A DNA stretch of 64,000 nucleotides from NCBI RefSeq assembly GCF_016811995.1, contig NZ_CP069159.1:3286001-3350000 (forward strand), written 5' to 3'. Position numbers and translations under genes: made by a program. The notes beneath the pieces are model-generated. The model was given only the letters and a program-made list of their open reading frames with translations. It searched no databases and was not told the origin of the DNA. Of this stretch, positions 19,588 through 28,777 are shown piece by piece. The first letter of the stretch is position 1; each line of letters starts with the position of its first letter. This DNA is from Citrobacter sp. R56 (GTDB lineage: Bacteria > Pseudomonadota > Gammaproteobacteria > Enterobacterales > Enterobacteriaceae).

Positions 19588-20708
19588 AGCGACGTAAAAC
19601 AATCGTTGCTGAAAATACGGTAGCGACGCGAACGCCAGTAAATGGTGCGATTAACCAGCGCATGCAGCAGATGGAAAGGCTGGAGTAATTCGGACAACAA
19701 TGACAACAACGGATGCGCGGGAATTTCCGTTGCGACGGCGCGCTGGACACCACGCAGCGCCAGATGGCGTATCACAACGATTCCCACCAGCAGAGCGCCG
19801 TGTGCCGCGCTGCCGAACGCCAGAACCAGCAGCGCCCACAGCAGCAGCGGGTGCAGTCCCTGTAGCAGAAAAATCGACAGATTGACTGCCGCGCTTTTTT
19901 CACGCATCAGTAGCGTGGCAAACAGGAACCAGCGATGCATCTGGCGGAAATAGCGTGTACCGTCGGCCACGCTGGTCTGCACACGCACCGCCGCAGTCGA
20001 CTGCACAATGCGTACACCATGACGCGTTAACAGCGTCGCCATCGCCAGATCGTCCGTCAGGTGATGCAGCACTGGCGCAAAGCCGCCAGCGCGCGCCAGC
20101 GTTTCACCGCGGATGGCATAACACATCCCATTCAGCGTCAGCGGCGGTGCGAACGTTAACAGCGGCAAATAGGTCAGTGCAGAATTATCGTTAACAAACT
20201 GCGCCAGCAAACGAGAAGGCAGGTTGTCCGCCGCGCGATACCAGGGAAGTGCGGTCACCAGAGTATTATCCGTCAGCTCGCCCAGCATGCGGCGCAATGA
20301 CGCCGCGCTCAATACCGCATCATCGTCCAGCACCAGAATAACGTCGCGGGCGACCTGCGCCCTCGCCTGCTCCAGCTTAAACAGCTTGGGATTAACACCT
20401 TCCGGCGCCGGAGGAAAGGAGAAAACCGTAATATGCTGCTGTGGATAGCGCTGTTGCAAACGCTGCGTCACCCGCGCGGCTTCTGCATCGTCATCATCGA
20501 TAAGCCAGAAAAATGCCGTGCCGCTTAACTGCTCAACGGTTGACGCCAGGACGCTTTCCAGCGCCGGATCGCCGCTGAGGATCGGTTGTATCACCGTCAC
20601 CTCTTCCCGTTCGCCATGACAACCACGATCTGCTGTACGTAATATCCTGAGCGCAAAAAAGAGCTTAAAGAGCAGGATAAGCAGCCAGAGGAGAGCAATC
20701 AGCAGCAT
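19584..20708 (-). CDS. GT2/GT21-type membrane glycosyltransferase (HpnI/ceramide glucosyltransferase-like)
   Basis: 374 residues. One N-terminal membrane helix is followed by a GT-A domain with the processive-family signature: acidic WLIDDDD, LVLDDDAV (DxD-like), HLTDDLAM (third Asp) and RQMHRW (Q/RxxRW). Hydrophobic C-terminal helices follow. The pattern fits ceramide-glucosyltransferase/HpnI-type enzymes that glycosylate membrane lipids on the cytoplasmic face. Its start overlaps the stop of the upstream epimerase by 10 bp. In this operon it probably transfers a first sugar to the lipid; donor and acceptor are unknown. Confidence 0.87.
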   Translation of the reverse strand: MLLIALLWLLILLFKLFFALRILRTADRGCHGEREEVTVIQPILSGDPALESVLASTVEQLSGTAFFWLIDDDDAEAARVTQRLQQRYPQQHITVFSFPPAPEGVNPKLFKLEQARAQVARDVILVLDDDAVLSAASLRRMLGELTDNTLVTALPWYRAADNLPSRLLAQFVNDNSALTYLPLLTFAPPLTLNGMCYAIRGETLARAGGFAPVLHHLTDDLAMATLLTRHGVRIVQSTAAVRVQTSVADGTRYFRQMHRWFLFATLLMREKSAAVNLSIFLLQGLHPLLLWALLVLAFGSAAHGALLVGIVVIRHLALRGVQRAVATEIPAHPLLSLLSELLQPFHLLHALVNRTIYWRSRRYRIFSNDCFTSL

Positions 20709-21670
20709 GCGTTCACCGTCCGATAATGTTGTAAAAAATCCTGCACACTTTGCGAAAGGGTGCCGTCTGGCGCGCCAAAGTCTTCGCGCATTGCAGTGAT
20801 ATCCAGCGTAGCGGCATAACTAAACACCCCGATGCCAAAACGGGTGATCGGCGGTTCGCCCCCCAGAGGAAGCCGGCGCCATAGCCACTCCAGCGCCCCC
20901 GCAACGCGCAACGCGGTGCCAGGACGCACTGTTTTTACCGGTAACGGCAGATCCAGTTGTCGCAACACATCATCCAAAAATGCTGCCGTCTCAACGGGTT
21001 GTCCCGCCGAAATGTTATAGCAGCTTCTCAACTGTGGGTGGCGAGCTGCCCGCAGCAGATAATCACACAGCATCCCCACCGGCATAATATCGGCCTGCGC
21101 TGGCGTGACATCGTTTCGCAGCCTGACCAATTGCCCTTTTTTGGCCGCGCTCAGCAATGGCGGGAACAGCAATCGATCGCCCGCACCGAACACCGCGCAG
21201 GGGCGAAAAATTGTTTTCTCACCACGGTAGGCCTTCACTAACGCTTCAGCCTGATACTTACTGCGGCCATACTCACTGGTAAACTGCGGCCCGATTTCCG
21301 CGTTTTCACGCACGTTGAATTGATGGGCAAAGCGCGAATAGACCGCTGAACTCGACAGCAGTATCAAGCGGGGAAAACCGCGCTGATTGCAAAAGTCGAT
21401 CACCTGCCGGGTCGTTTCAACATTATCGCGCTCATAGTCCTGTGGCGTTCCCCAGGGCGAGGTTTTGCCTGCGGCGTGGATGACCACATCCGGCATAACG
21501 TTGAGTTCTGCAAGCCTCTCCAGCGGCAGCGCGTGATAACGCACGGTGGGCGGGAAATCGTTTACCGCTCGCCGTCCAACACCACAGAGTTCGAGATCGG
21601 CGCGATCAGCAAAGCGGCGCAGAAACGTGCTGCCAATAAACCCCGATGCGCCGGTCAGCAATATCTTCAC
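20699..21670 (-). CDS. NAD(P)-dependent extended SDR (epimerase/dehydratase-like), second copy
   Basis: 323 residues. The Rossmann motif GASGFIGSTF is at the N terminus and the catalytic Ser/YGRSK (YxxxK) in the middle, as in extended short-chain dehydrogenases; the substrate domain resembles OleD/3-beta-HSD-type proteins more than sugar epimerases. The start is a GTG at 21670, preceded by an unusually strong GGAGGGGGAGG site, after the only sizeable gap (64 bp) in the operon. It is a paralogue of the SDR at 23802-24818 (shared AAxSPWG motif), suggesting two reductive or epimerising steps on related intermediates. Confidence 0.87.
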   Translation of the reverse strand: MKILLTGASGFIGSTFLRRFADRADLELCGVGRRAVNDFPPTVRYHALPLERLAELNVMPDVVIHAAGKTSPWGTPQDYERDNVETTRQVIDFCNQRGFPRLILLSSSAVYSRFAHQFNVRENAEIGPQFTSEYGRSKYQAEALVKAYRGEKTIFRPCAVFGAGDRLLFPPLLSAAKKGQLVRLRNDVTPAQADIMPVGMLCDYLLRAARHPQLRSCYNISAGQPVETAAFLDDVLRQLDLPLPVKTVRPGTALRVAGALEWLWRRLPLGGEPPITRFGIGVFSYAATLDITAMREDFGAPDGTLSQSVQDFLQHYRTVNACC

Positions 21671-21734
21671 CCTCCCCCTCCTGGCGTGCGCAACCGCGCT
21701 TCACAACAACCGGGCAAACGCCGTGCAGTCAGTC

Positions 21735-23009
21735 TCATTCCCGTCTCCACTGGCAAATAATTCGTCGACGTTTACTGTCAAACTGCGTCGGGGGTGTTTG
21801 CGATATTAACGACCAGGTCAGACGTGAAGTGTCGATGCCCTGACGGAAAAACAGTTGCTCCAGCGCAATACGGCACTGTTCCAGGCGTGGCAGGTCGCAA
21901 TCGGCCATCAACCGGAGATGACTGGCCGTGGTTTGCACCAGCCGATAATCCGCCGTCAACGGTAACACCTGCGCCAGCACACGACTGCATGGGTCGGCAA
22001 ACACCGTATGCGCGCCGCCGTCGTCACCCGGCAGTAAGAGTTGGTCATCCTGCCGCCCTTCAATCCGTTCAAGAGTCCGCGTCACGCTGCCGCACGCGCA
22101 CGGCGTATCGCTGGCAACCAATACATCATCCAGTCGGTAACGGACAATCGGCTGCGTGGTGCGGGTAAAATCGGTAATAATCGGTACAAAACGCCGCTCA
22201 TCAAGCCATTCAGGCTCGATATACATAAACTCTTCATTCAGATGCAGCGTGCCACAGCGACAGGTTGTTGCCAGAAAGCCTTCAGTGGCCTGATAGATTT
22301 CCCCTACATCGCCAAACACCTGCTGCAACAGCTCACGATCCTGCGTTTCCAGCACTTCCGCCACGGAAATGACCTTTTTGACGTTCAGCGACAACTCCCC
22401 CGCCATCACCGCCAGCGCCAGTGCGCGCAACACCTGGGCGGGCGCGACAAGCAACGTCGGTGACTGCTGCTCAAGCTGTGACCACTGCTGGCGAAACGGC
22501 GCAAACAGATCGTAGAACATCAGGCTTAACCAACGGTTGTTGACGCTCTGATAGAGATGGTTGTCTGCACGCAGAAATAGCGCGACGCGCTCTCCGGCAA
22601 ACAGGCCGTCTGGCAGCACTTTCGCCAGCATGCCCGCCGCCCAAATTTGTTGCTCCTGCGGGCTGACGACAAACAACCCACGCCTGCCGGAACTGCCTGA
22701 CGATAACCCGACGCTGAATCGGCCTACCTTCGGCGTAAAATCGCGGCTTCGCTCGCTGCTCAACGCACAGTCCATCAGCGCCTGCTGGCGCAAACCGGCC
22801 GTGTTCATCTCGTCAAAGTGGGTCATCATTAGCGCTTTATCCATCAGCGGCCATTGCTCAAACGGCCGCGAGAGCCAGCGCCGGAACCACGGACTGTTTT
22901 TCAGCACCTGGCGCCGAAATGCGCGCAGTTTTTTTTCCTGCCACGCCTCCAGCTGTTCGCGTCGGGTAAAGCGTAGCTGGCGAAAACGAAAATATCGCCA
23001 CAGCGTCAT
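21735..23009 (-). CDS. Adenylate-forming enzyme (F390 synthetase / phenylacetate-CoA ligase-like)
   Basis: About 424 residues. The P-loop-like SVGLSSGSSGRRG and the QATEGFLATTC and YRLDD motifs identify the ANL superfamily, in the short clade annotated as F390 synthetase-related. Two Cys pairs (TCRCG and PCACG) are typical of the PaaK-like branch. Members activate a carboxylate as acyl-AMP, then pass it to a thiol or another nucleophile. In this context the substrate is likely a fatty or beta-hydroxy acid (compare OleC, which makes beta-lactones), but this is inference. The start chosen is the ATG at 23009; GTG at 23021 is an alternative. It follows the MBL gene by 8 bp. Confidence 0.85.
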   Translation of the reverse strand: MTLWRYFRFRQLRFTRREQLEAWQEKKLRAFRRQVLKNSPWFRRWLSRPFEQWPLMDKALMMTHFDEMNTAGLRQQALMDCALSSERSRDFTPKVGRFSVGLSSGSSGRRGLFVVSPQEQQIWAAGMLAKVLPDGLFAGERVALFLRADNHLYQSVNNRWLSLMFYDLFAPFRQQWSQLEQQSPTLLVAPAQVLRALALAVMAGELSLNVKKVISVAEVLETQDRELLQQVFGDVGEIYQATEGFLATTCRCGTLHLNEEFMYIEPEWLDERRFVPIITDFTRTTQPIVRYRLDDVLVASDTPCACGSVTRTLERIEGRQDDQLLLPGDDGGAHTVFADPCSRVLAQVLPLTADYRLVQTTASHLRLMADCDLPRLEQCRIALEQLFFRQGIDTSRLTWSLISQTPPTQFDSKRRRIICQWRRE

Positions 23010-23017
23010 CAGCGGGA

Positions 23018-23824
23018 TCACAGATCCCCCTCGTGACACAGACGAATGGTTACAGCGCCTGCGCGCCACAACTGGTTCATTTTCTCGAGGGTGCGCCCGT
23101 AAACGGCAGAATCGGCCAGCACCAGCCTGGCCAGTCGTGACGGGCCGCGAAGTTCCTGATAGTTAGCGGGCGCCCATGCGGCATCGCCTGCCAGCAATGT
23201 CCAGCCCTCATCCGTCAACACAAACGCGCCGATGTGGCCCACCGCATGCCCGGGGAGATCGACTAATATGATTTGCCCATCGCTATCGGGCAGCAAGTAA
23301 CCCCGTTCAAACGGCGCCAACGCTGCGGGGAGCGTCAGAGTGTCGAAGCTTTCGATAAAGCGTAATGACGTTTCAAAGTCAGAGGGGATCAGCCCCGGAA
23401 TAAACGCTTCGCGTAACGCCGCCAGACCCCGTAACGGGCGTACATGGTGCCATCCCTCACCGGAACAGACACAGGCAACATCCGGGAAATCACGCAGCCC
23501 GGCAATATGATCGGCATGAAAGTGCGAAAGAATAATGCCGTCGATATCGTTGCCTGCCAGCCCGAGTGCATCCAGTTGATTGACTAACGACAGTTTCTCG
23601 TCGAAATAGACCGGGGTAAGGTGGCGGTAAACACGAAAAATGCCGGCGCGAGTGTAGCGGTCAAACCAGGACGAATAGCCCGTGTCCCATAGCCAGCGGC
23701 GATCGCCGACTTCCAGCAGCCAGACTCGTGCAGGAAATTTACACACCCGGAATCCGGCGCCTTTCACCGCCATACAACCGATGTGTGTACAGTACCCTAT
23801 TTCAAACTCGCTGATTTTTGCCAT
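23018..23824 (-). CDS. Metallo-beta-lactamase-fold hydrolase (lactonase-like)
   Basis: 268 residues. The metal-binding motif HFHADH is present (LSHFHADHIAGL), with a later His in PGHAVGHIGAF and an Asp in LLAGDAAW, as in MBL-fold lactonases and thioester hydrolases of the AttM/AiiA type. No signal peptide, so cytoplasmic. Its first 23 bp overlap the end of the upstream SDR gene. In the operon it could hydrolyse an acyl thioester or lactone intermediate or act as editing enzyme. The exact substrate is unknown. Confidence 0.88.
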   Translation of the reverse strand: MAKISEFEIGYCTHIGCMAVKGAGFRVCKFPARVWLLEVGDRRWLWDTGYSSWFDRYTRAGIFRVYRHLTPVYFDEKLSLVNQLDALGLAGNDIDGIILSHFHADHIAGLRDFPDVACVCSGEGWHHVRPLRGLAALREAFIPGLIPSDFETSLRFIESFDTLTLPAALAPFERGYLLPDSDGQIILVDLPGHAVGHIGAFVLTDEGWTLLAGDAAWAPANYQELRGPSRLARLVLADSAVYGRTLEKMNQLWRAGAVTIRLCHEGDL

Positions 23825-24818
23825 GTGTCCTCAGCCACTCACCGGTCAGGGCTACCCCTTCTTCCATTGAAAATCGGGGCCGGTACCCCAGCTCATTAAT
23901 TGCGTTTTCGGCGCTCAGCGTCATATCAAAACTAAGGGTTCCCGCACTGTAGCGGGTGACCGGCGGTTCCCTGTCGAGACATTTCCCGACCAGTTCCATG
24001 CCACGCGCCACCAGCGACAGCAACGGCCAGGGCACGGTTTTGATCTGATAATTCAGTTGCAGTTGCTGATGCAGTAGCGCGTCCAGCATCTCGCTCAATC
24101 GCTGCGGCTGATGATTCGTCACGTTATACACACCGCCGGAACGCAGCGCCGGTTTGCGCGTCGCCAGTTCCATGGCATACACCACGTTTTGAACAAAGGT
24201 TAAATCCAGCAACGTCTCACCGCCGCGCGGCAAACGCAGCACCCCGCCGTCACGCTGCAGTTGCTGCAATAAGCGCGGAATGATGACGTTATCGTGCGGC
24301 CCAAACAGACCACGCGGGCGCAGCCGTACAAAGGTGGTAGCAGGGAAACGCGTTACGGCGGCGCTAATCTCCTGCTCCGCCAGCCATTTGCTGTGGGCAT
24401 AATGGCTAGAAAAAGATCGCGCGCGGTAGCTTTCCGTAAGATTGTGATGATGCTGAAAATCAAAGTAGACTGCGGGGGTCGAAATATGGACAAAGCGCGG
24501 TGTCTGAGCGTGCCCGGCGGCCTGTGCCAACATGCGCGAGGCGTGAACGTTCGCCATGAAAAATTCGGACTGTTTCCCCCACGGCGACGATTTAGCAGCA
24601 CAGTGCCACACCGCGTCGCAGCCCGCCATCAGCCGGATGCAGTCATTCTGATGCGCCTGCGTCAGATCCAGCGGAGTAAAATGCGCACCCGCCTGCGTCA
24701 GCTGTTTTCCCACCTCCCGGTTACGTCCTGTCGCCACGACCTGATGACCGTTTTCCAGCAAATATTGCGCGGCATTGCGCCCGAGGCCGCTGGTTGCGCC
24801 GGTCACCAGAATTTTCAT
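23802..24818 (-). CDS. NAD(P)-dependent extended SDR, OleD-like
   Basis: 338 residues. The N-terminal nucleotide-binding motif is GATSGLGRN; ISTPAVYF and YAHSK supply the catalytic Ser/Thr, Tyr and Lys. The RPRGLFGP motif and C-terminal region resemble 3-beta-hydroxysteroid dehydrogenase/OleD proteins that reduce 2-alkyl-3-ketoacids. The start overlaps the ketosynthase stop (ATGA, 24815-24818). A ketosynthase III directly coupled to such an SDR is the arrangement expected for reducing the ketosynthase's beta-keto product to a beta-hydroxy compound. This pathway role is inferred. Confidence 0.88.
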   Translation of the reverse strand: MKILVTGATSGLGRNAAQYLLENGHQVVATGRNREVGKQLTQAGAHFTPLDLTQAHQNDCIRLMAGCDAVWHCAAKSSPWGKQSEFFMANVHASRMLAQAAGHAQTPRFVHISTPAVYFDFQHHHNLTESYRARSFSSHYAHSKWLAEQEISAAVTRFPATTFVRLRPRGLFGPHDNVIIPRLLQQLQRDGGVLRLPRGGETLLDLTFVQNVVYAMELATRKPALRSGGVYNVTNHQPQRLSEMLDALLHQQLQLNYQIKTVPWPLLSLVARGMELVGKCLDREPPVTRYSAGTLSFDMTLSAENAINELGYRPRFSMEEGVALTGEWLRTHGKNQRV

Positions 24819-25822
24819 GGCAGTATAACCATACCAGCCAGCGTAAGACCCGCGGCAGTGCCAATCAGCATCACTGGATTACCCGGCGTAAACCGACCGC
24901 TGTTAACGGCTTCATGCAGCGCCGTTGGGATGGAGGCGGCAACCTGATTGCCATAGTAACGATAAATATCCACCAGCGCTGTAGCGGGCACATGCAGGCG
25001 TTTGCGCATATGTTCGAGGGAAAGGTGGCTCGCCTGGTGGGGCACCACGGTGGCTATATCCGCCAGTGTCAGCCCGCTTTTTTGCAGCAGCCGGGCGAAA
25101 TAGCCCTCAATCAGCGAGGAGGCATAACGAAACAACGGCTTGCCCTGCATTTGAAAGAGAAAATCGCTTTCAGTCATACCGGCTCGCGGATTACACCGGG
25201 TGCCACCCGCACGGATTTCGCAAAACTCGCTGCCGTCGGGATACATTTCAATCAGGCTGGCGACAATACCGCTGCGCCCGTTGCCGCGTTCGACAATCGC
25301 GCATGCCGCGCCATCACCAAAAATGAGTGAGGATTCTTCGTGATTCCAGTCGATACCGCGCGAGGCCAGATCCGCAGAGACAATCGCTACCCGTCGGTAA
25401 GCACCGCTGTTCAGTAATCCGGCGGCCACTTCCAGCGCCGAAATAAAGCTGACGCAGCTGCTATTAATATCAAATCCCGCTACACCGGGCGGCATACCCG
25501 CCGCTTTCAGAATATGAATAGCACTGCACGGCAGCGCCTGAACAGCCACCGCAGAGGCGCAAATCAACAGATCAATAGAGGAAGGTGCAAGGCTACCTGC
25601 TTTTAGCGCCTGATGTAGAGCCTCTGCCGCCAGCCCTGCCTGGCTGTCATGATGCGCGGCGTGATAACGGTGGACAATCCCACAACGTTTTTCCACATAA
25701 CCCGCCGCTTTGCCGAGTCGGCTATCCAGTTCGGCAGACGTGACGCGCGTCGACGGTAAGGCAATCCCTGTCGCAACAATTTTACACATTGTGACCGGCG
25801 AGTCTGAGTGTGTTTTTTCCAT
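24815..25822 (-). CDS. 3-oxoacyl-ACP synthase III-like ketosynthase
   Basis: 335 residues, thiolase fold. The KAS III catalytic triad is present: Cys123 (INSSCVSF), His262 (PHQAS) and Asn292 (GNQVAAS). It is not the housekeeping FabH, which sits in the fab cluster; the sequence resembles the OleA/secondary-metabolism branch. It would condense an acyl thioester with malonyl-ACP or a second acyl chain. First gene of the eight-gene operon. I keep the ATG at 25822; an internal ATG at 25789 has no better ribosome-binding site. No acyl carrier protein gene lies in the cluster, so host ACP or CoA thioesters are presumably used. Confidence 0.9.
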   Translation of the reverse strand: MEKTHSDSPVTMCKIVATGIALPSTRVTSAELDSRLGKAAGYVEKRCGIVHRYHAAHHDSQAGLAAEALHQALKAGSLAPSSIDLLICASAVAVQALPCSAIHILKAAGMPPGVAGFDINSSCVSFISALEVAAGLLNSGAYRRVAIVSADLASRGIDWNHEESSLIFGDGAACAIVERGNGRSGIVASLIEMYPDGSEFCEIRAGGTRCNPRAGMTESDFLFQMQGKPLFRYASSLIEGYFARLLQKSGLTLADIATVVPHQASHLSLEHMRKRLHVPATALVDIYRYYGNQVAASIPTALHEAVNSGRFTPGNPVMLIGTAAGLTLAGMVILP

Positions 25823-26254
25823 TAAACCAACTGTCGCCTTATTCTGTTCAATAAGTAAAAAAAACCAATCCCGTCAGTCAGTTATTCTCGCCGGGGCAGA
25901 ATAAGCACTATACCGTCAGAAGGCTTAAAAGCAACTATGAAACATGATGATGGCCGTGTGTAAATATTTTTTATATACCGTGATTACTGAGTCAACTACA
26001 AATTATCCTGGGCTGACTTTCATCGCTAATCGTGCCCTGCTGGCAATACCGTATTTACCGGGATATCTATTGATCTCTAATTTATTTAGCACGTCATAGA
26101 TGTGGACAATAGAAAATAGCATCATTGCGCGTGACCCTGTAATGACTCAGAGAGTCTAGCCAGCTCACAACTCTGCTTTTGCCTGATTACGCCCTGCATT
26201 GGAGCATGGTAGGCTCCGCGGATGTCTCTTTTTTGTATTCCTGCCGCAGGTCGT
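25823..26254. promoter_or_regulatory. Divergent promoter region between the biosynthetic operon and the sensor-kinase operon
   Basis: About 430 bp with no supported gene separate the two divergent operons. It is AT-rich between 25910 and 26110. Both operons must start here, but I cannot place exact promoter elements. Confidence 0.5.
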
Positions 26255-27904
26255 ATGAAACGCAGACTCCCTTTTCAGGTGAAACTTTTTTTGTCTCTGG
26301 TGGCCTTTTCCTGCCTGTTATTAATTCTGCTGGGCGCGATCCTGTTTCATTTTATTGACCGGCAACTGCACCACGATCTCGGGCAGCGAGCGCGCGTTCA
26401 GGCCAGCGAAATTGCGCTAATGCCGGGGCTTGCAGAAAAAATCGCCGCCCGGGATATCGCCGGCATTGCCCGCTTAATTCAGCCGCTGCGCGCGCAAAGT
26501 GACGCCAGTTATATTGTCATTGGCGATGTCAACGAACAGCATCTCTACCATTCAGAGTCCCCGGAGCGTCTTAATTTACCCATGATCGGTGGGGATAATG
26601 CGGAAGTTTTACAGGGGAAAACCATTATTTCGGTGCGTAAAGGTGGGATAGGCGTTTCATTGCGCAGCAAATCCCCGGTCTTCAATGCCGATCATCAGGT
26701 TATCGGTATCGTCTCGGTCGGCTATCTCACGTCGTATATCGCCAATATTAATGCCCGCATTCTCTGGCAGGCGGGATTATATGGCATCGCCCTTTTGCTT
26801 CTGTTGTTTCTCTTTTCCTGGATGTTTACCCGCAATCTCAAAAAACAGATGTTCCGGCTCGAGCCAAAAGATATCGCCCTGTTGGTCCGCCAACAAAAAG
26901 CGTTGCTTGAAGCAATGTATGAAGGCGTATTTGCGGTTAACGGCGAACGGCAACTGATATTAATCAACCGAGCCGCCAGAGAATTACTGGATATTCACCA
27001 GTCAGAAAAAGAGCTCATCGGTAAACCGCTGGAGAATGTATTACAGACGTCTCCGGACTTTTTTTCTCAGCCTCCAGCCTCAAAAAGCAGCGACCGCCAC
27101 GACCACATTGCCGTGCTCAATCAGCGCCAGGTGATCGTCAATCGCGTCGCCATTGAACTGGAACCCGGCATTGAAAGCGGCTGGGTATTTAGTTTCCGCG
27201 ATAAAAACGACATTAACACCCTCAGCAGTCAGTTAAGCCAGGTAAAACGCTACGCCGACAACTTGCGCATCATGCGCCATGAACAGCTGAACTGGACCGC
27301 GACGCTGGTAGGCCTGTTGCAGATGCAACATTATGACGAAGCTATTCGCTATATTCAGGCGCAGTCAGAAGGAGCGCAGAAAGTGCTGGATTTTGTCTCG
27401 GCCCATTTCGCGTCTCCGGCACTGTGCGGACTGCTGTTGGGAAAATACGTCAGCGCACGGGAGAAAGGCATCGAACTCCAGTTTGACCCCGCCTGCCAGT
27501 TAACCCACCCTCCGGCCATGCTCAGTGAAACAGAACTGATGTCTGTCATTGGTAACCTGCTGGACAATGCCGTCGATGCTACGCTAAAAGCCGCCAATCC
27601 CGCCGCACCCGTGGAGCTGTATATTTCGGACAGAAATCAGGAACTGCTGATCGAGGTCGCCGACAGGGGCTGCGGGGTGGATGATGCGGCAAAACCCCAT
27701 CTCTTCAGGCAGGGATTCAGCAGTAAACCCGCCAACGACGATGACATCATAGGTTCAGAACACGGTATCGGCCTGTATCTGGCGGCAGGCTATATTAATA
27801 AGGCGGGCGGCAGCATCGAAATCACCAACAACATACCGCAAGGCACTATTTTTTCGGTGTTTATTCCCTACACACATTCCAGTTCGACAGGGCTAAAAGC
27901 ATGA
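26255..27904 (+). CDS. CitA/DcuS-family sensor histidine kinase
   Basis: 549 residues from the ATG at 26255 (an ATG 11 codons earlier is possible). An N-terminal helix (about 12-33), a periplasmic sCache/PAS-like domain (~35-165) and a second helix (~172-192) are followed by a cytoplasmic PAS domain (~215-325). The SpoOB-type dimerisation helix carries His342 (MRHEQLN), then comes a HATPase domain (GNLLDNAVDATLKA, GCGVDD, SEHGIGLYLA). Known relatives sense extracellular citrate, malate or C4-dicarboxylates. Its stop overlaps the regulator start (ATGA). I infer control of the adjacent ABC importer; the ligand is unknown. Confidence 0.9.
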   Translation: MKRRLPFQVKLFLSLVAFSCLLLILLGAILFHFIDRQLHHDLGQRARVQASEIALMPGLAEKIAARDIAGIARLIQPLRAQSDASYIVIGDVNEQHLYHSESPERLNLPMIGGDNAEVLQGKTIISVRKGGIGVSLRSKSPVFNADHQVIGIVSVGYLTSYIANINARILWQAGLYGIALLLLLFLFSWMFTRNLKKQMFRLEPKDIALLVRQQKALLEAMYEGVFAVNGERQLILINRAARELLDIHQSEKELIGKPLENVLQTSPDFFSQPPASKSSDRHDHIAVLNQRQVIVNRVAIELEPGIESGWVFSFRDKNDINTLSSQLSQVKRYADNLRIMRHEQLNWTATLVGLLQMQHYDEAIRYIQAQSEGAQKVLDFVSAHFASPALCGLLLGKYVSAREKGIELQFDPACQLTHPPAMLSETELMSVIGNLLDNAVDATLKAANPAAPVELYISDRNQELLIEVADRGCGVDDAAKPHLFRQGFSSKPANDDDIIGSEHGIGLYLAAGYINKAGGSIEITNNIPQGTIFSVFIPYTHSSSTGLKA

Positions 27905-28599
27905 CAAATTCGCGGGCGCTTGATGTCGTCATTGTTGAGGATGAACCCCATCTCGCCGAACTTCATCGCGAGTATATCGAACAGCATTTTCATTTGCGGG
28001 TTGTGGGTATCGCCACCACGCTCGAAGAGGCCCGCACATTAATCGGCCTGCATCGGCCACGTCTGGTTCTGCTGGATAACTATTTGCCGGATGGTCAGGG
28101 TGTCGAACTTATCGACAGCCCATTGCTGAAAAGTTTCGAGTGTTCAGTGATTTTCATTACCGCGGCAAGCGACATGCAAACCTGTAGTCATGCGATGCGC
28201 AGCGGCGCGTTTGATTATCTCATTAAACCGGTGTTCTTCCAGCGTCTGCGCGCATCACTGGAACGTTTTATGCTGCTGGTCAACGCCATGCGCCAGGTGA
28301 AGGTGGTCGATCAGCATGCCCTGGATCGGTTGTTCAACCTGCCCACTGGCGAGGTATCTCCCACTCCGTCCACCAAAGGGATTGAATCCAATACGCTGGA
28401 GCGCATTAAGCGCTTTTTTACCGACAACCCGGAAAACAACTGGTCGGTAGAAGAGGTGGTGGAAAACGTGGGGATCAGCAAAACCACCGGTCGTCGCTAC
28501 CTGGAATATTGCGTGGAGGTGGGGTTTATCAGCGTCGAAATGCTGTATGGCAACATTGGTCATCCAAGGCGACTGTATCGCAAAGCAGCAGCCGAGTAA
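27901..28599 (+). CDS. CitB/DcuR-family response regulator
   Basis: 232 residues. The receiver has acidic residues VEDE, phosphoacceptor Asp59 (VLLDNYLPDG) and Lys in YLIKPV. The C-terminal half has a helix-turn-helix of the DcuR/CitB type (WSVEEVVENVGISKTTGRRYLEY). It is translationally coupled to the kinase gene by a 4-bp overlap. It precedes the ABC transporter by ~180 bp and probably activates it; see the repeats at 28655-28717. Confidence 0.92.
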   Translation: MTNSRALDVVIVEDEPHLAELHREYIEQHFHLRVVGIATTLEEARTLIGLHRPRLVLLDNYLPDGQGVELIDSPLLKSFECSVIFITAASDMQTCSHAMRSGAFDYLIKPVFFQRLRASLERFMLLVNAMRQVKVVDQHALDRLFNLPTGEVSPTPSTKGIESNTLERIKRFFTDNPENNWSVEEVVENVGISKTTGRRYLEYCVEVGFISVEMLYGNIGHPRRLYRKAAAE

Positions 28600-28654
28600 T
28601 CGGCGACAAAACACCTCGATTTCCTGATCCTTCTTCGCGGTTTTAATGGTGTTA

Positions 28655-28717
28655 ATTGTCTAAACAATGCCCATAATCACACTTCAGAAACGGAACCCTT
28701 GCCCCCCTATTGTCTGA
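28655..28717. promoter_or_regulatory. Candidate response-regulator binding sites upstream of the ABC operon
   Basis: A palindrome ATTGTCTAAACAAT (28655-28668) and a second half-site ATTGTCTGA (28709-28717) lie 54 bp apart, between the regulator gene and the transporter operon. Spacing of about five helical turns would suit cooperative binding. Assignment to the adjacent regulator is inference. Confidence 0.4.
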
Positions 28718-28777
28718 CTGACGACATACGCTATGTTGACCATTAGTTCCTCAAATGTAACTAAAAGGTTAATTATA

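Noticed and set aside
17812-25822. Reading the cluster as an O-antigen or capsule locus
   Set aside because: No flippase, polymerase or sugar-nucleotide synthesis genes; the ketosynthase and adenylate-forming enzyme point to acyl chemistry.
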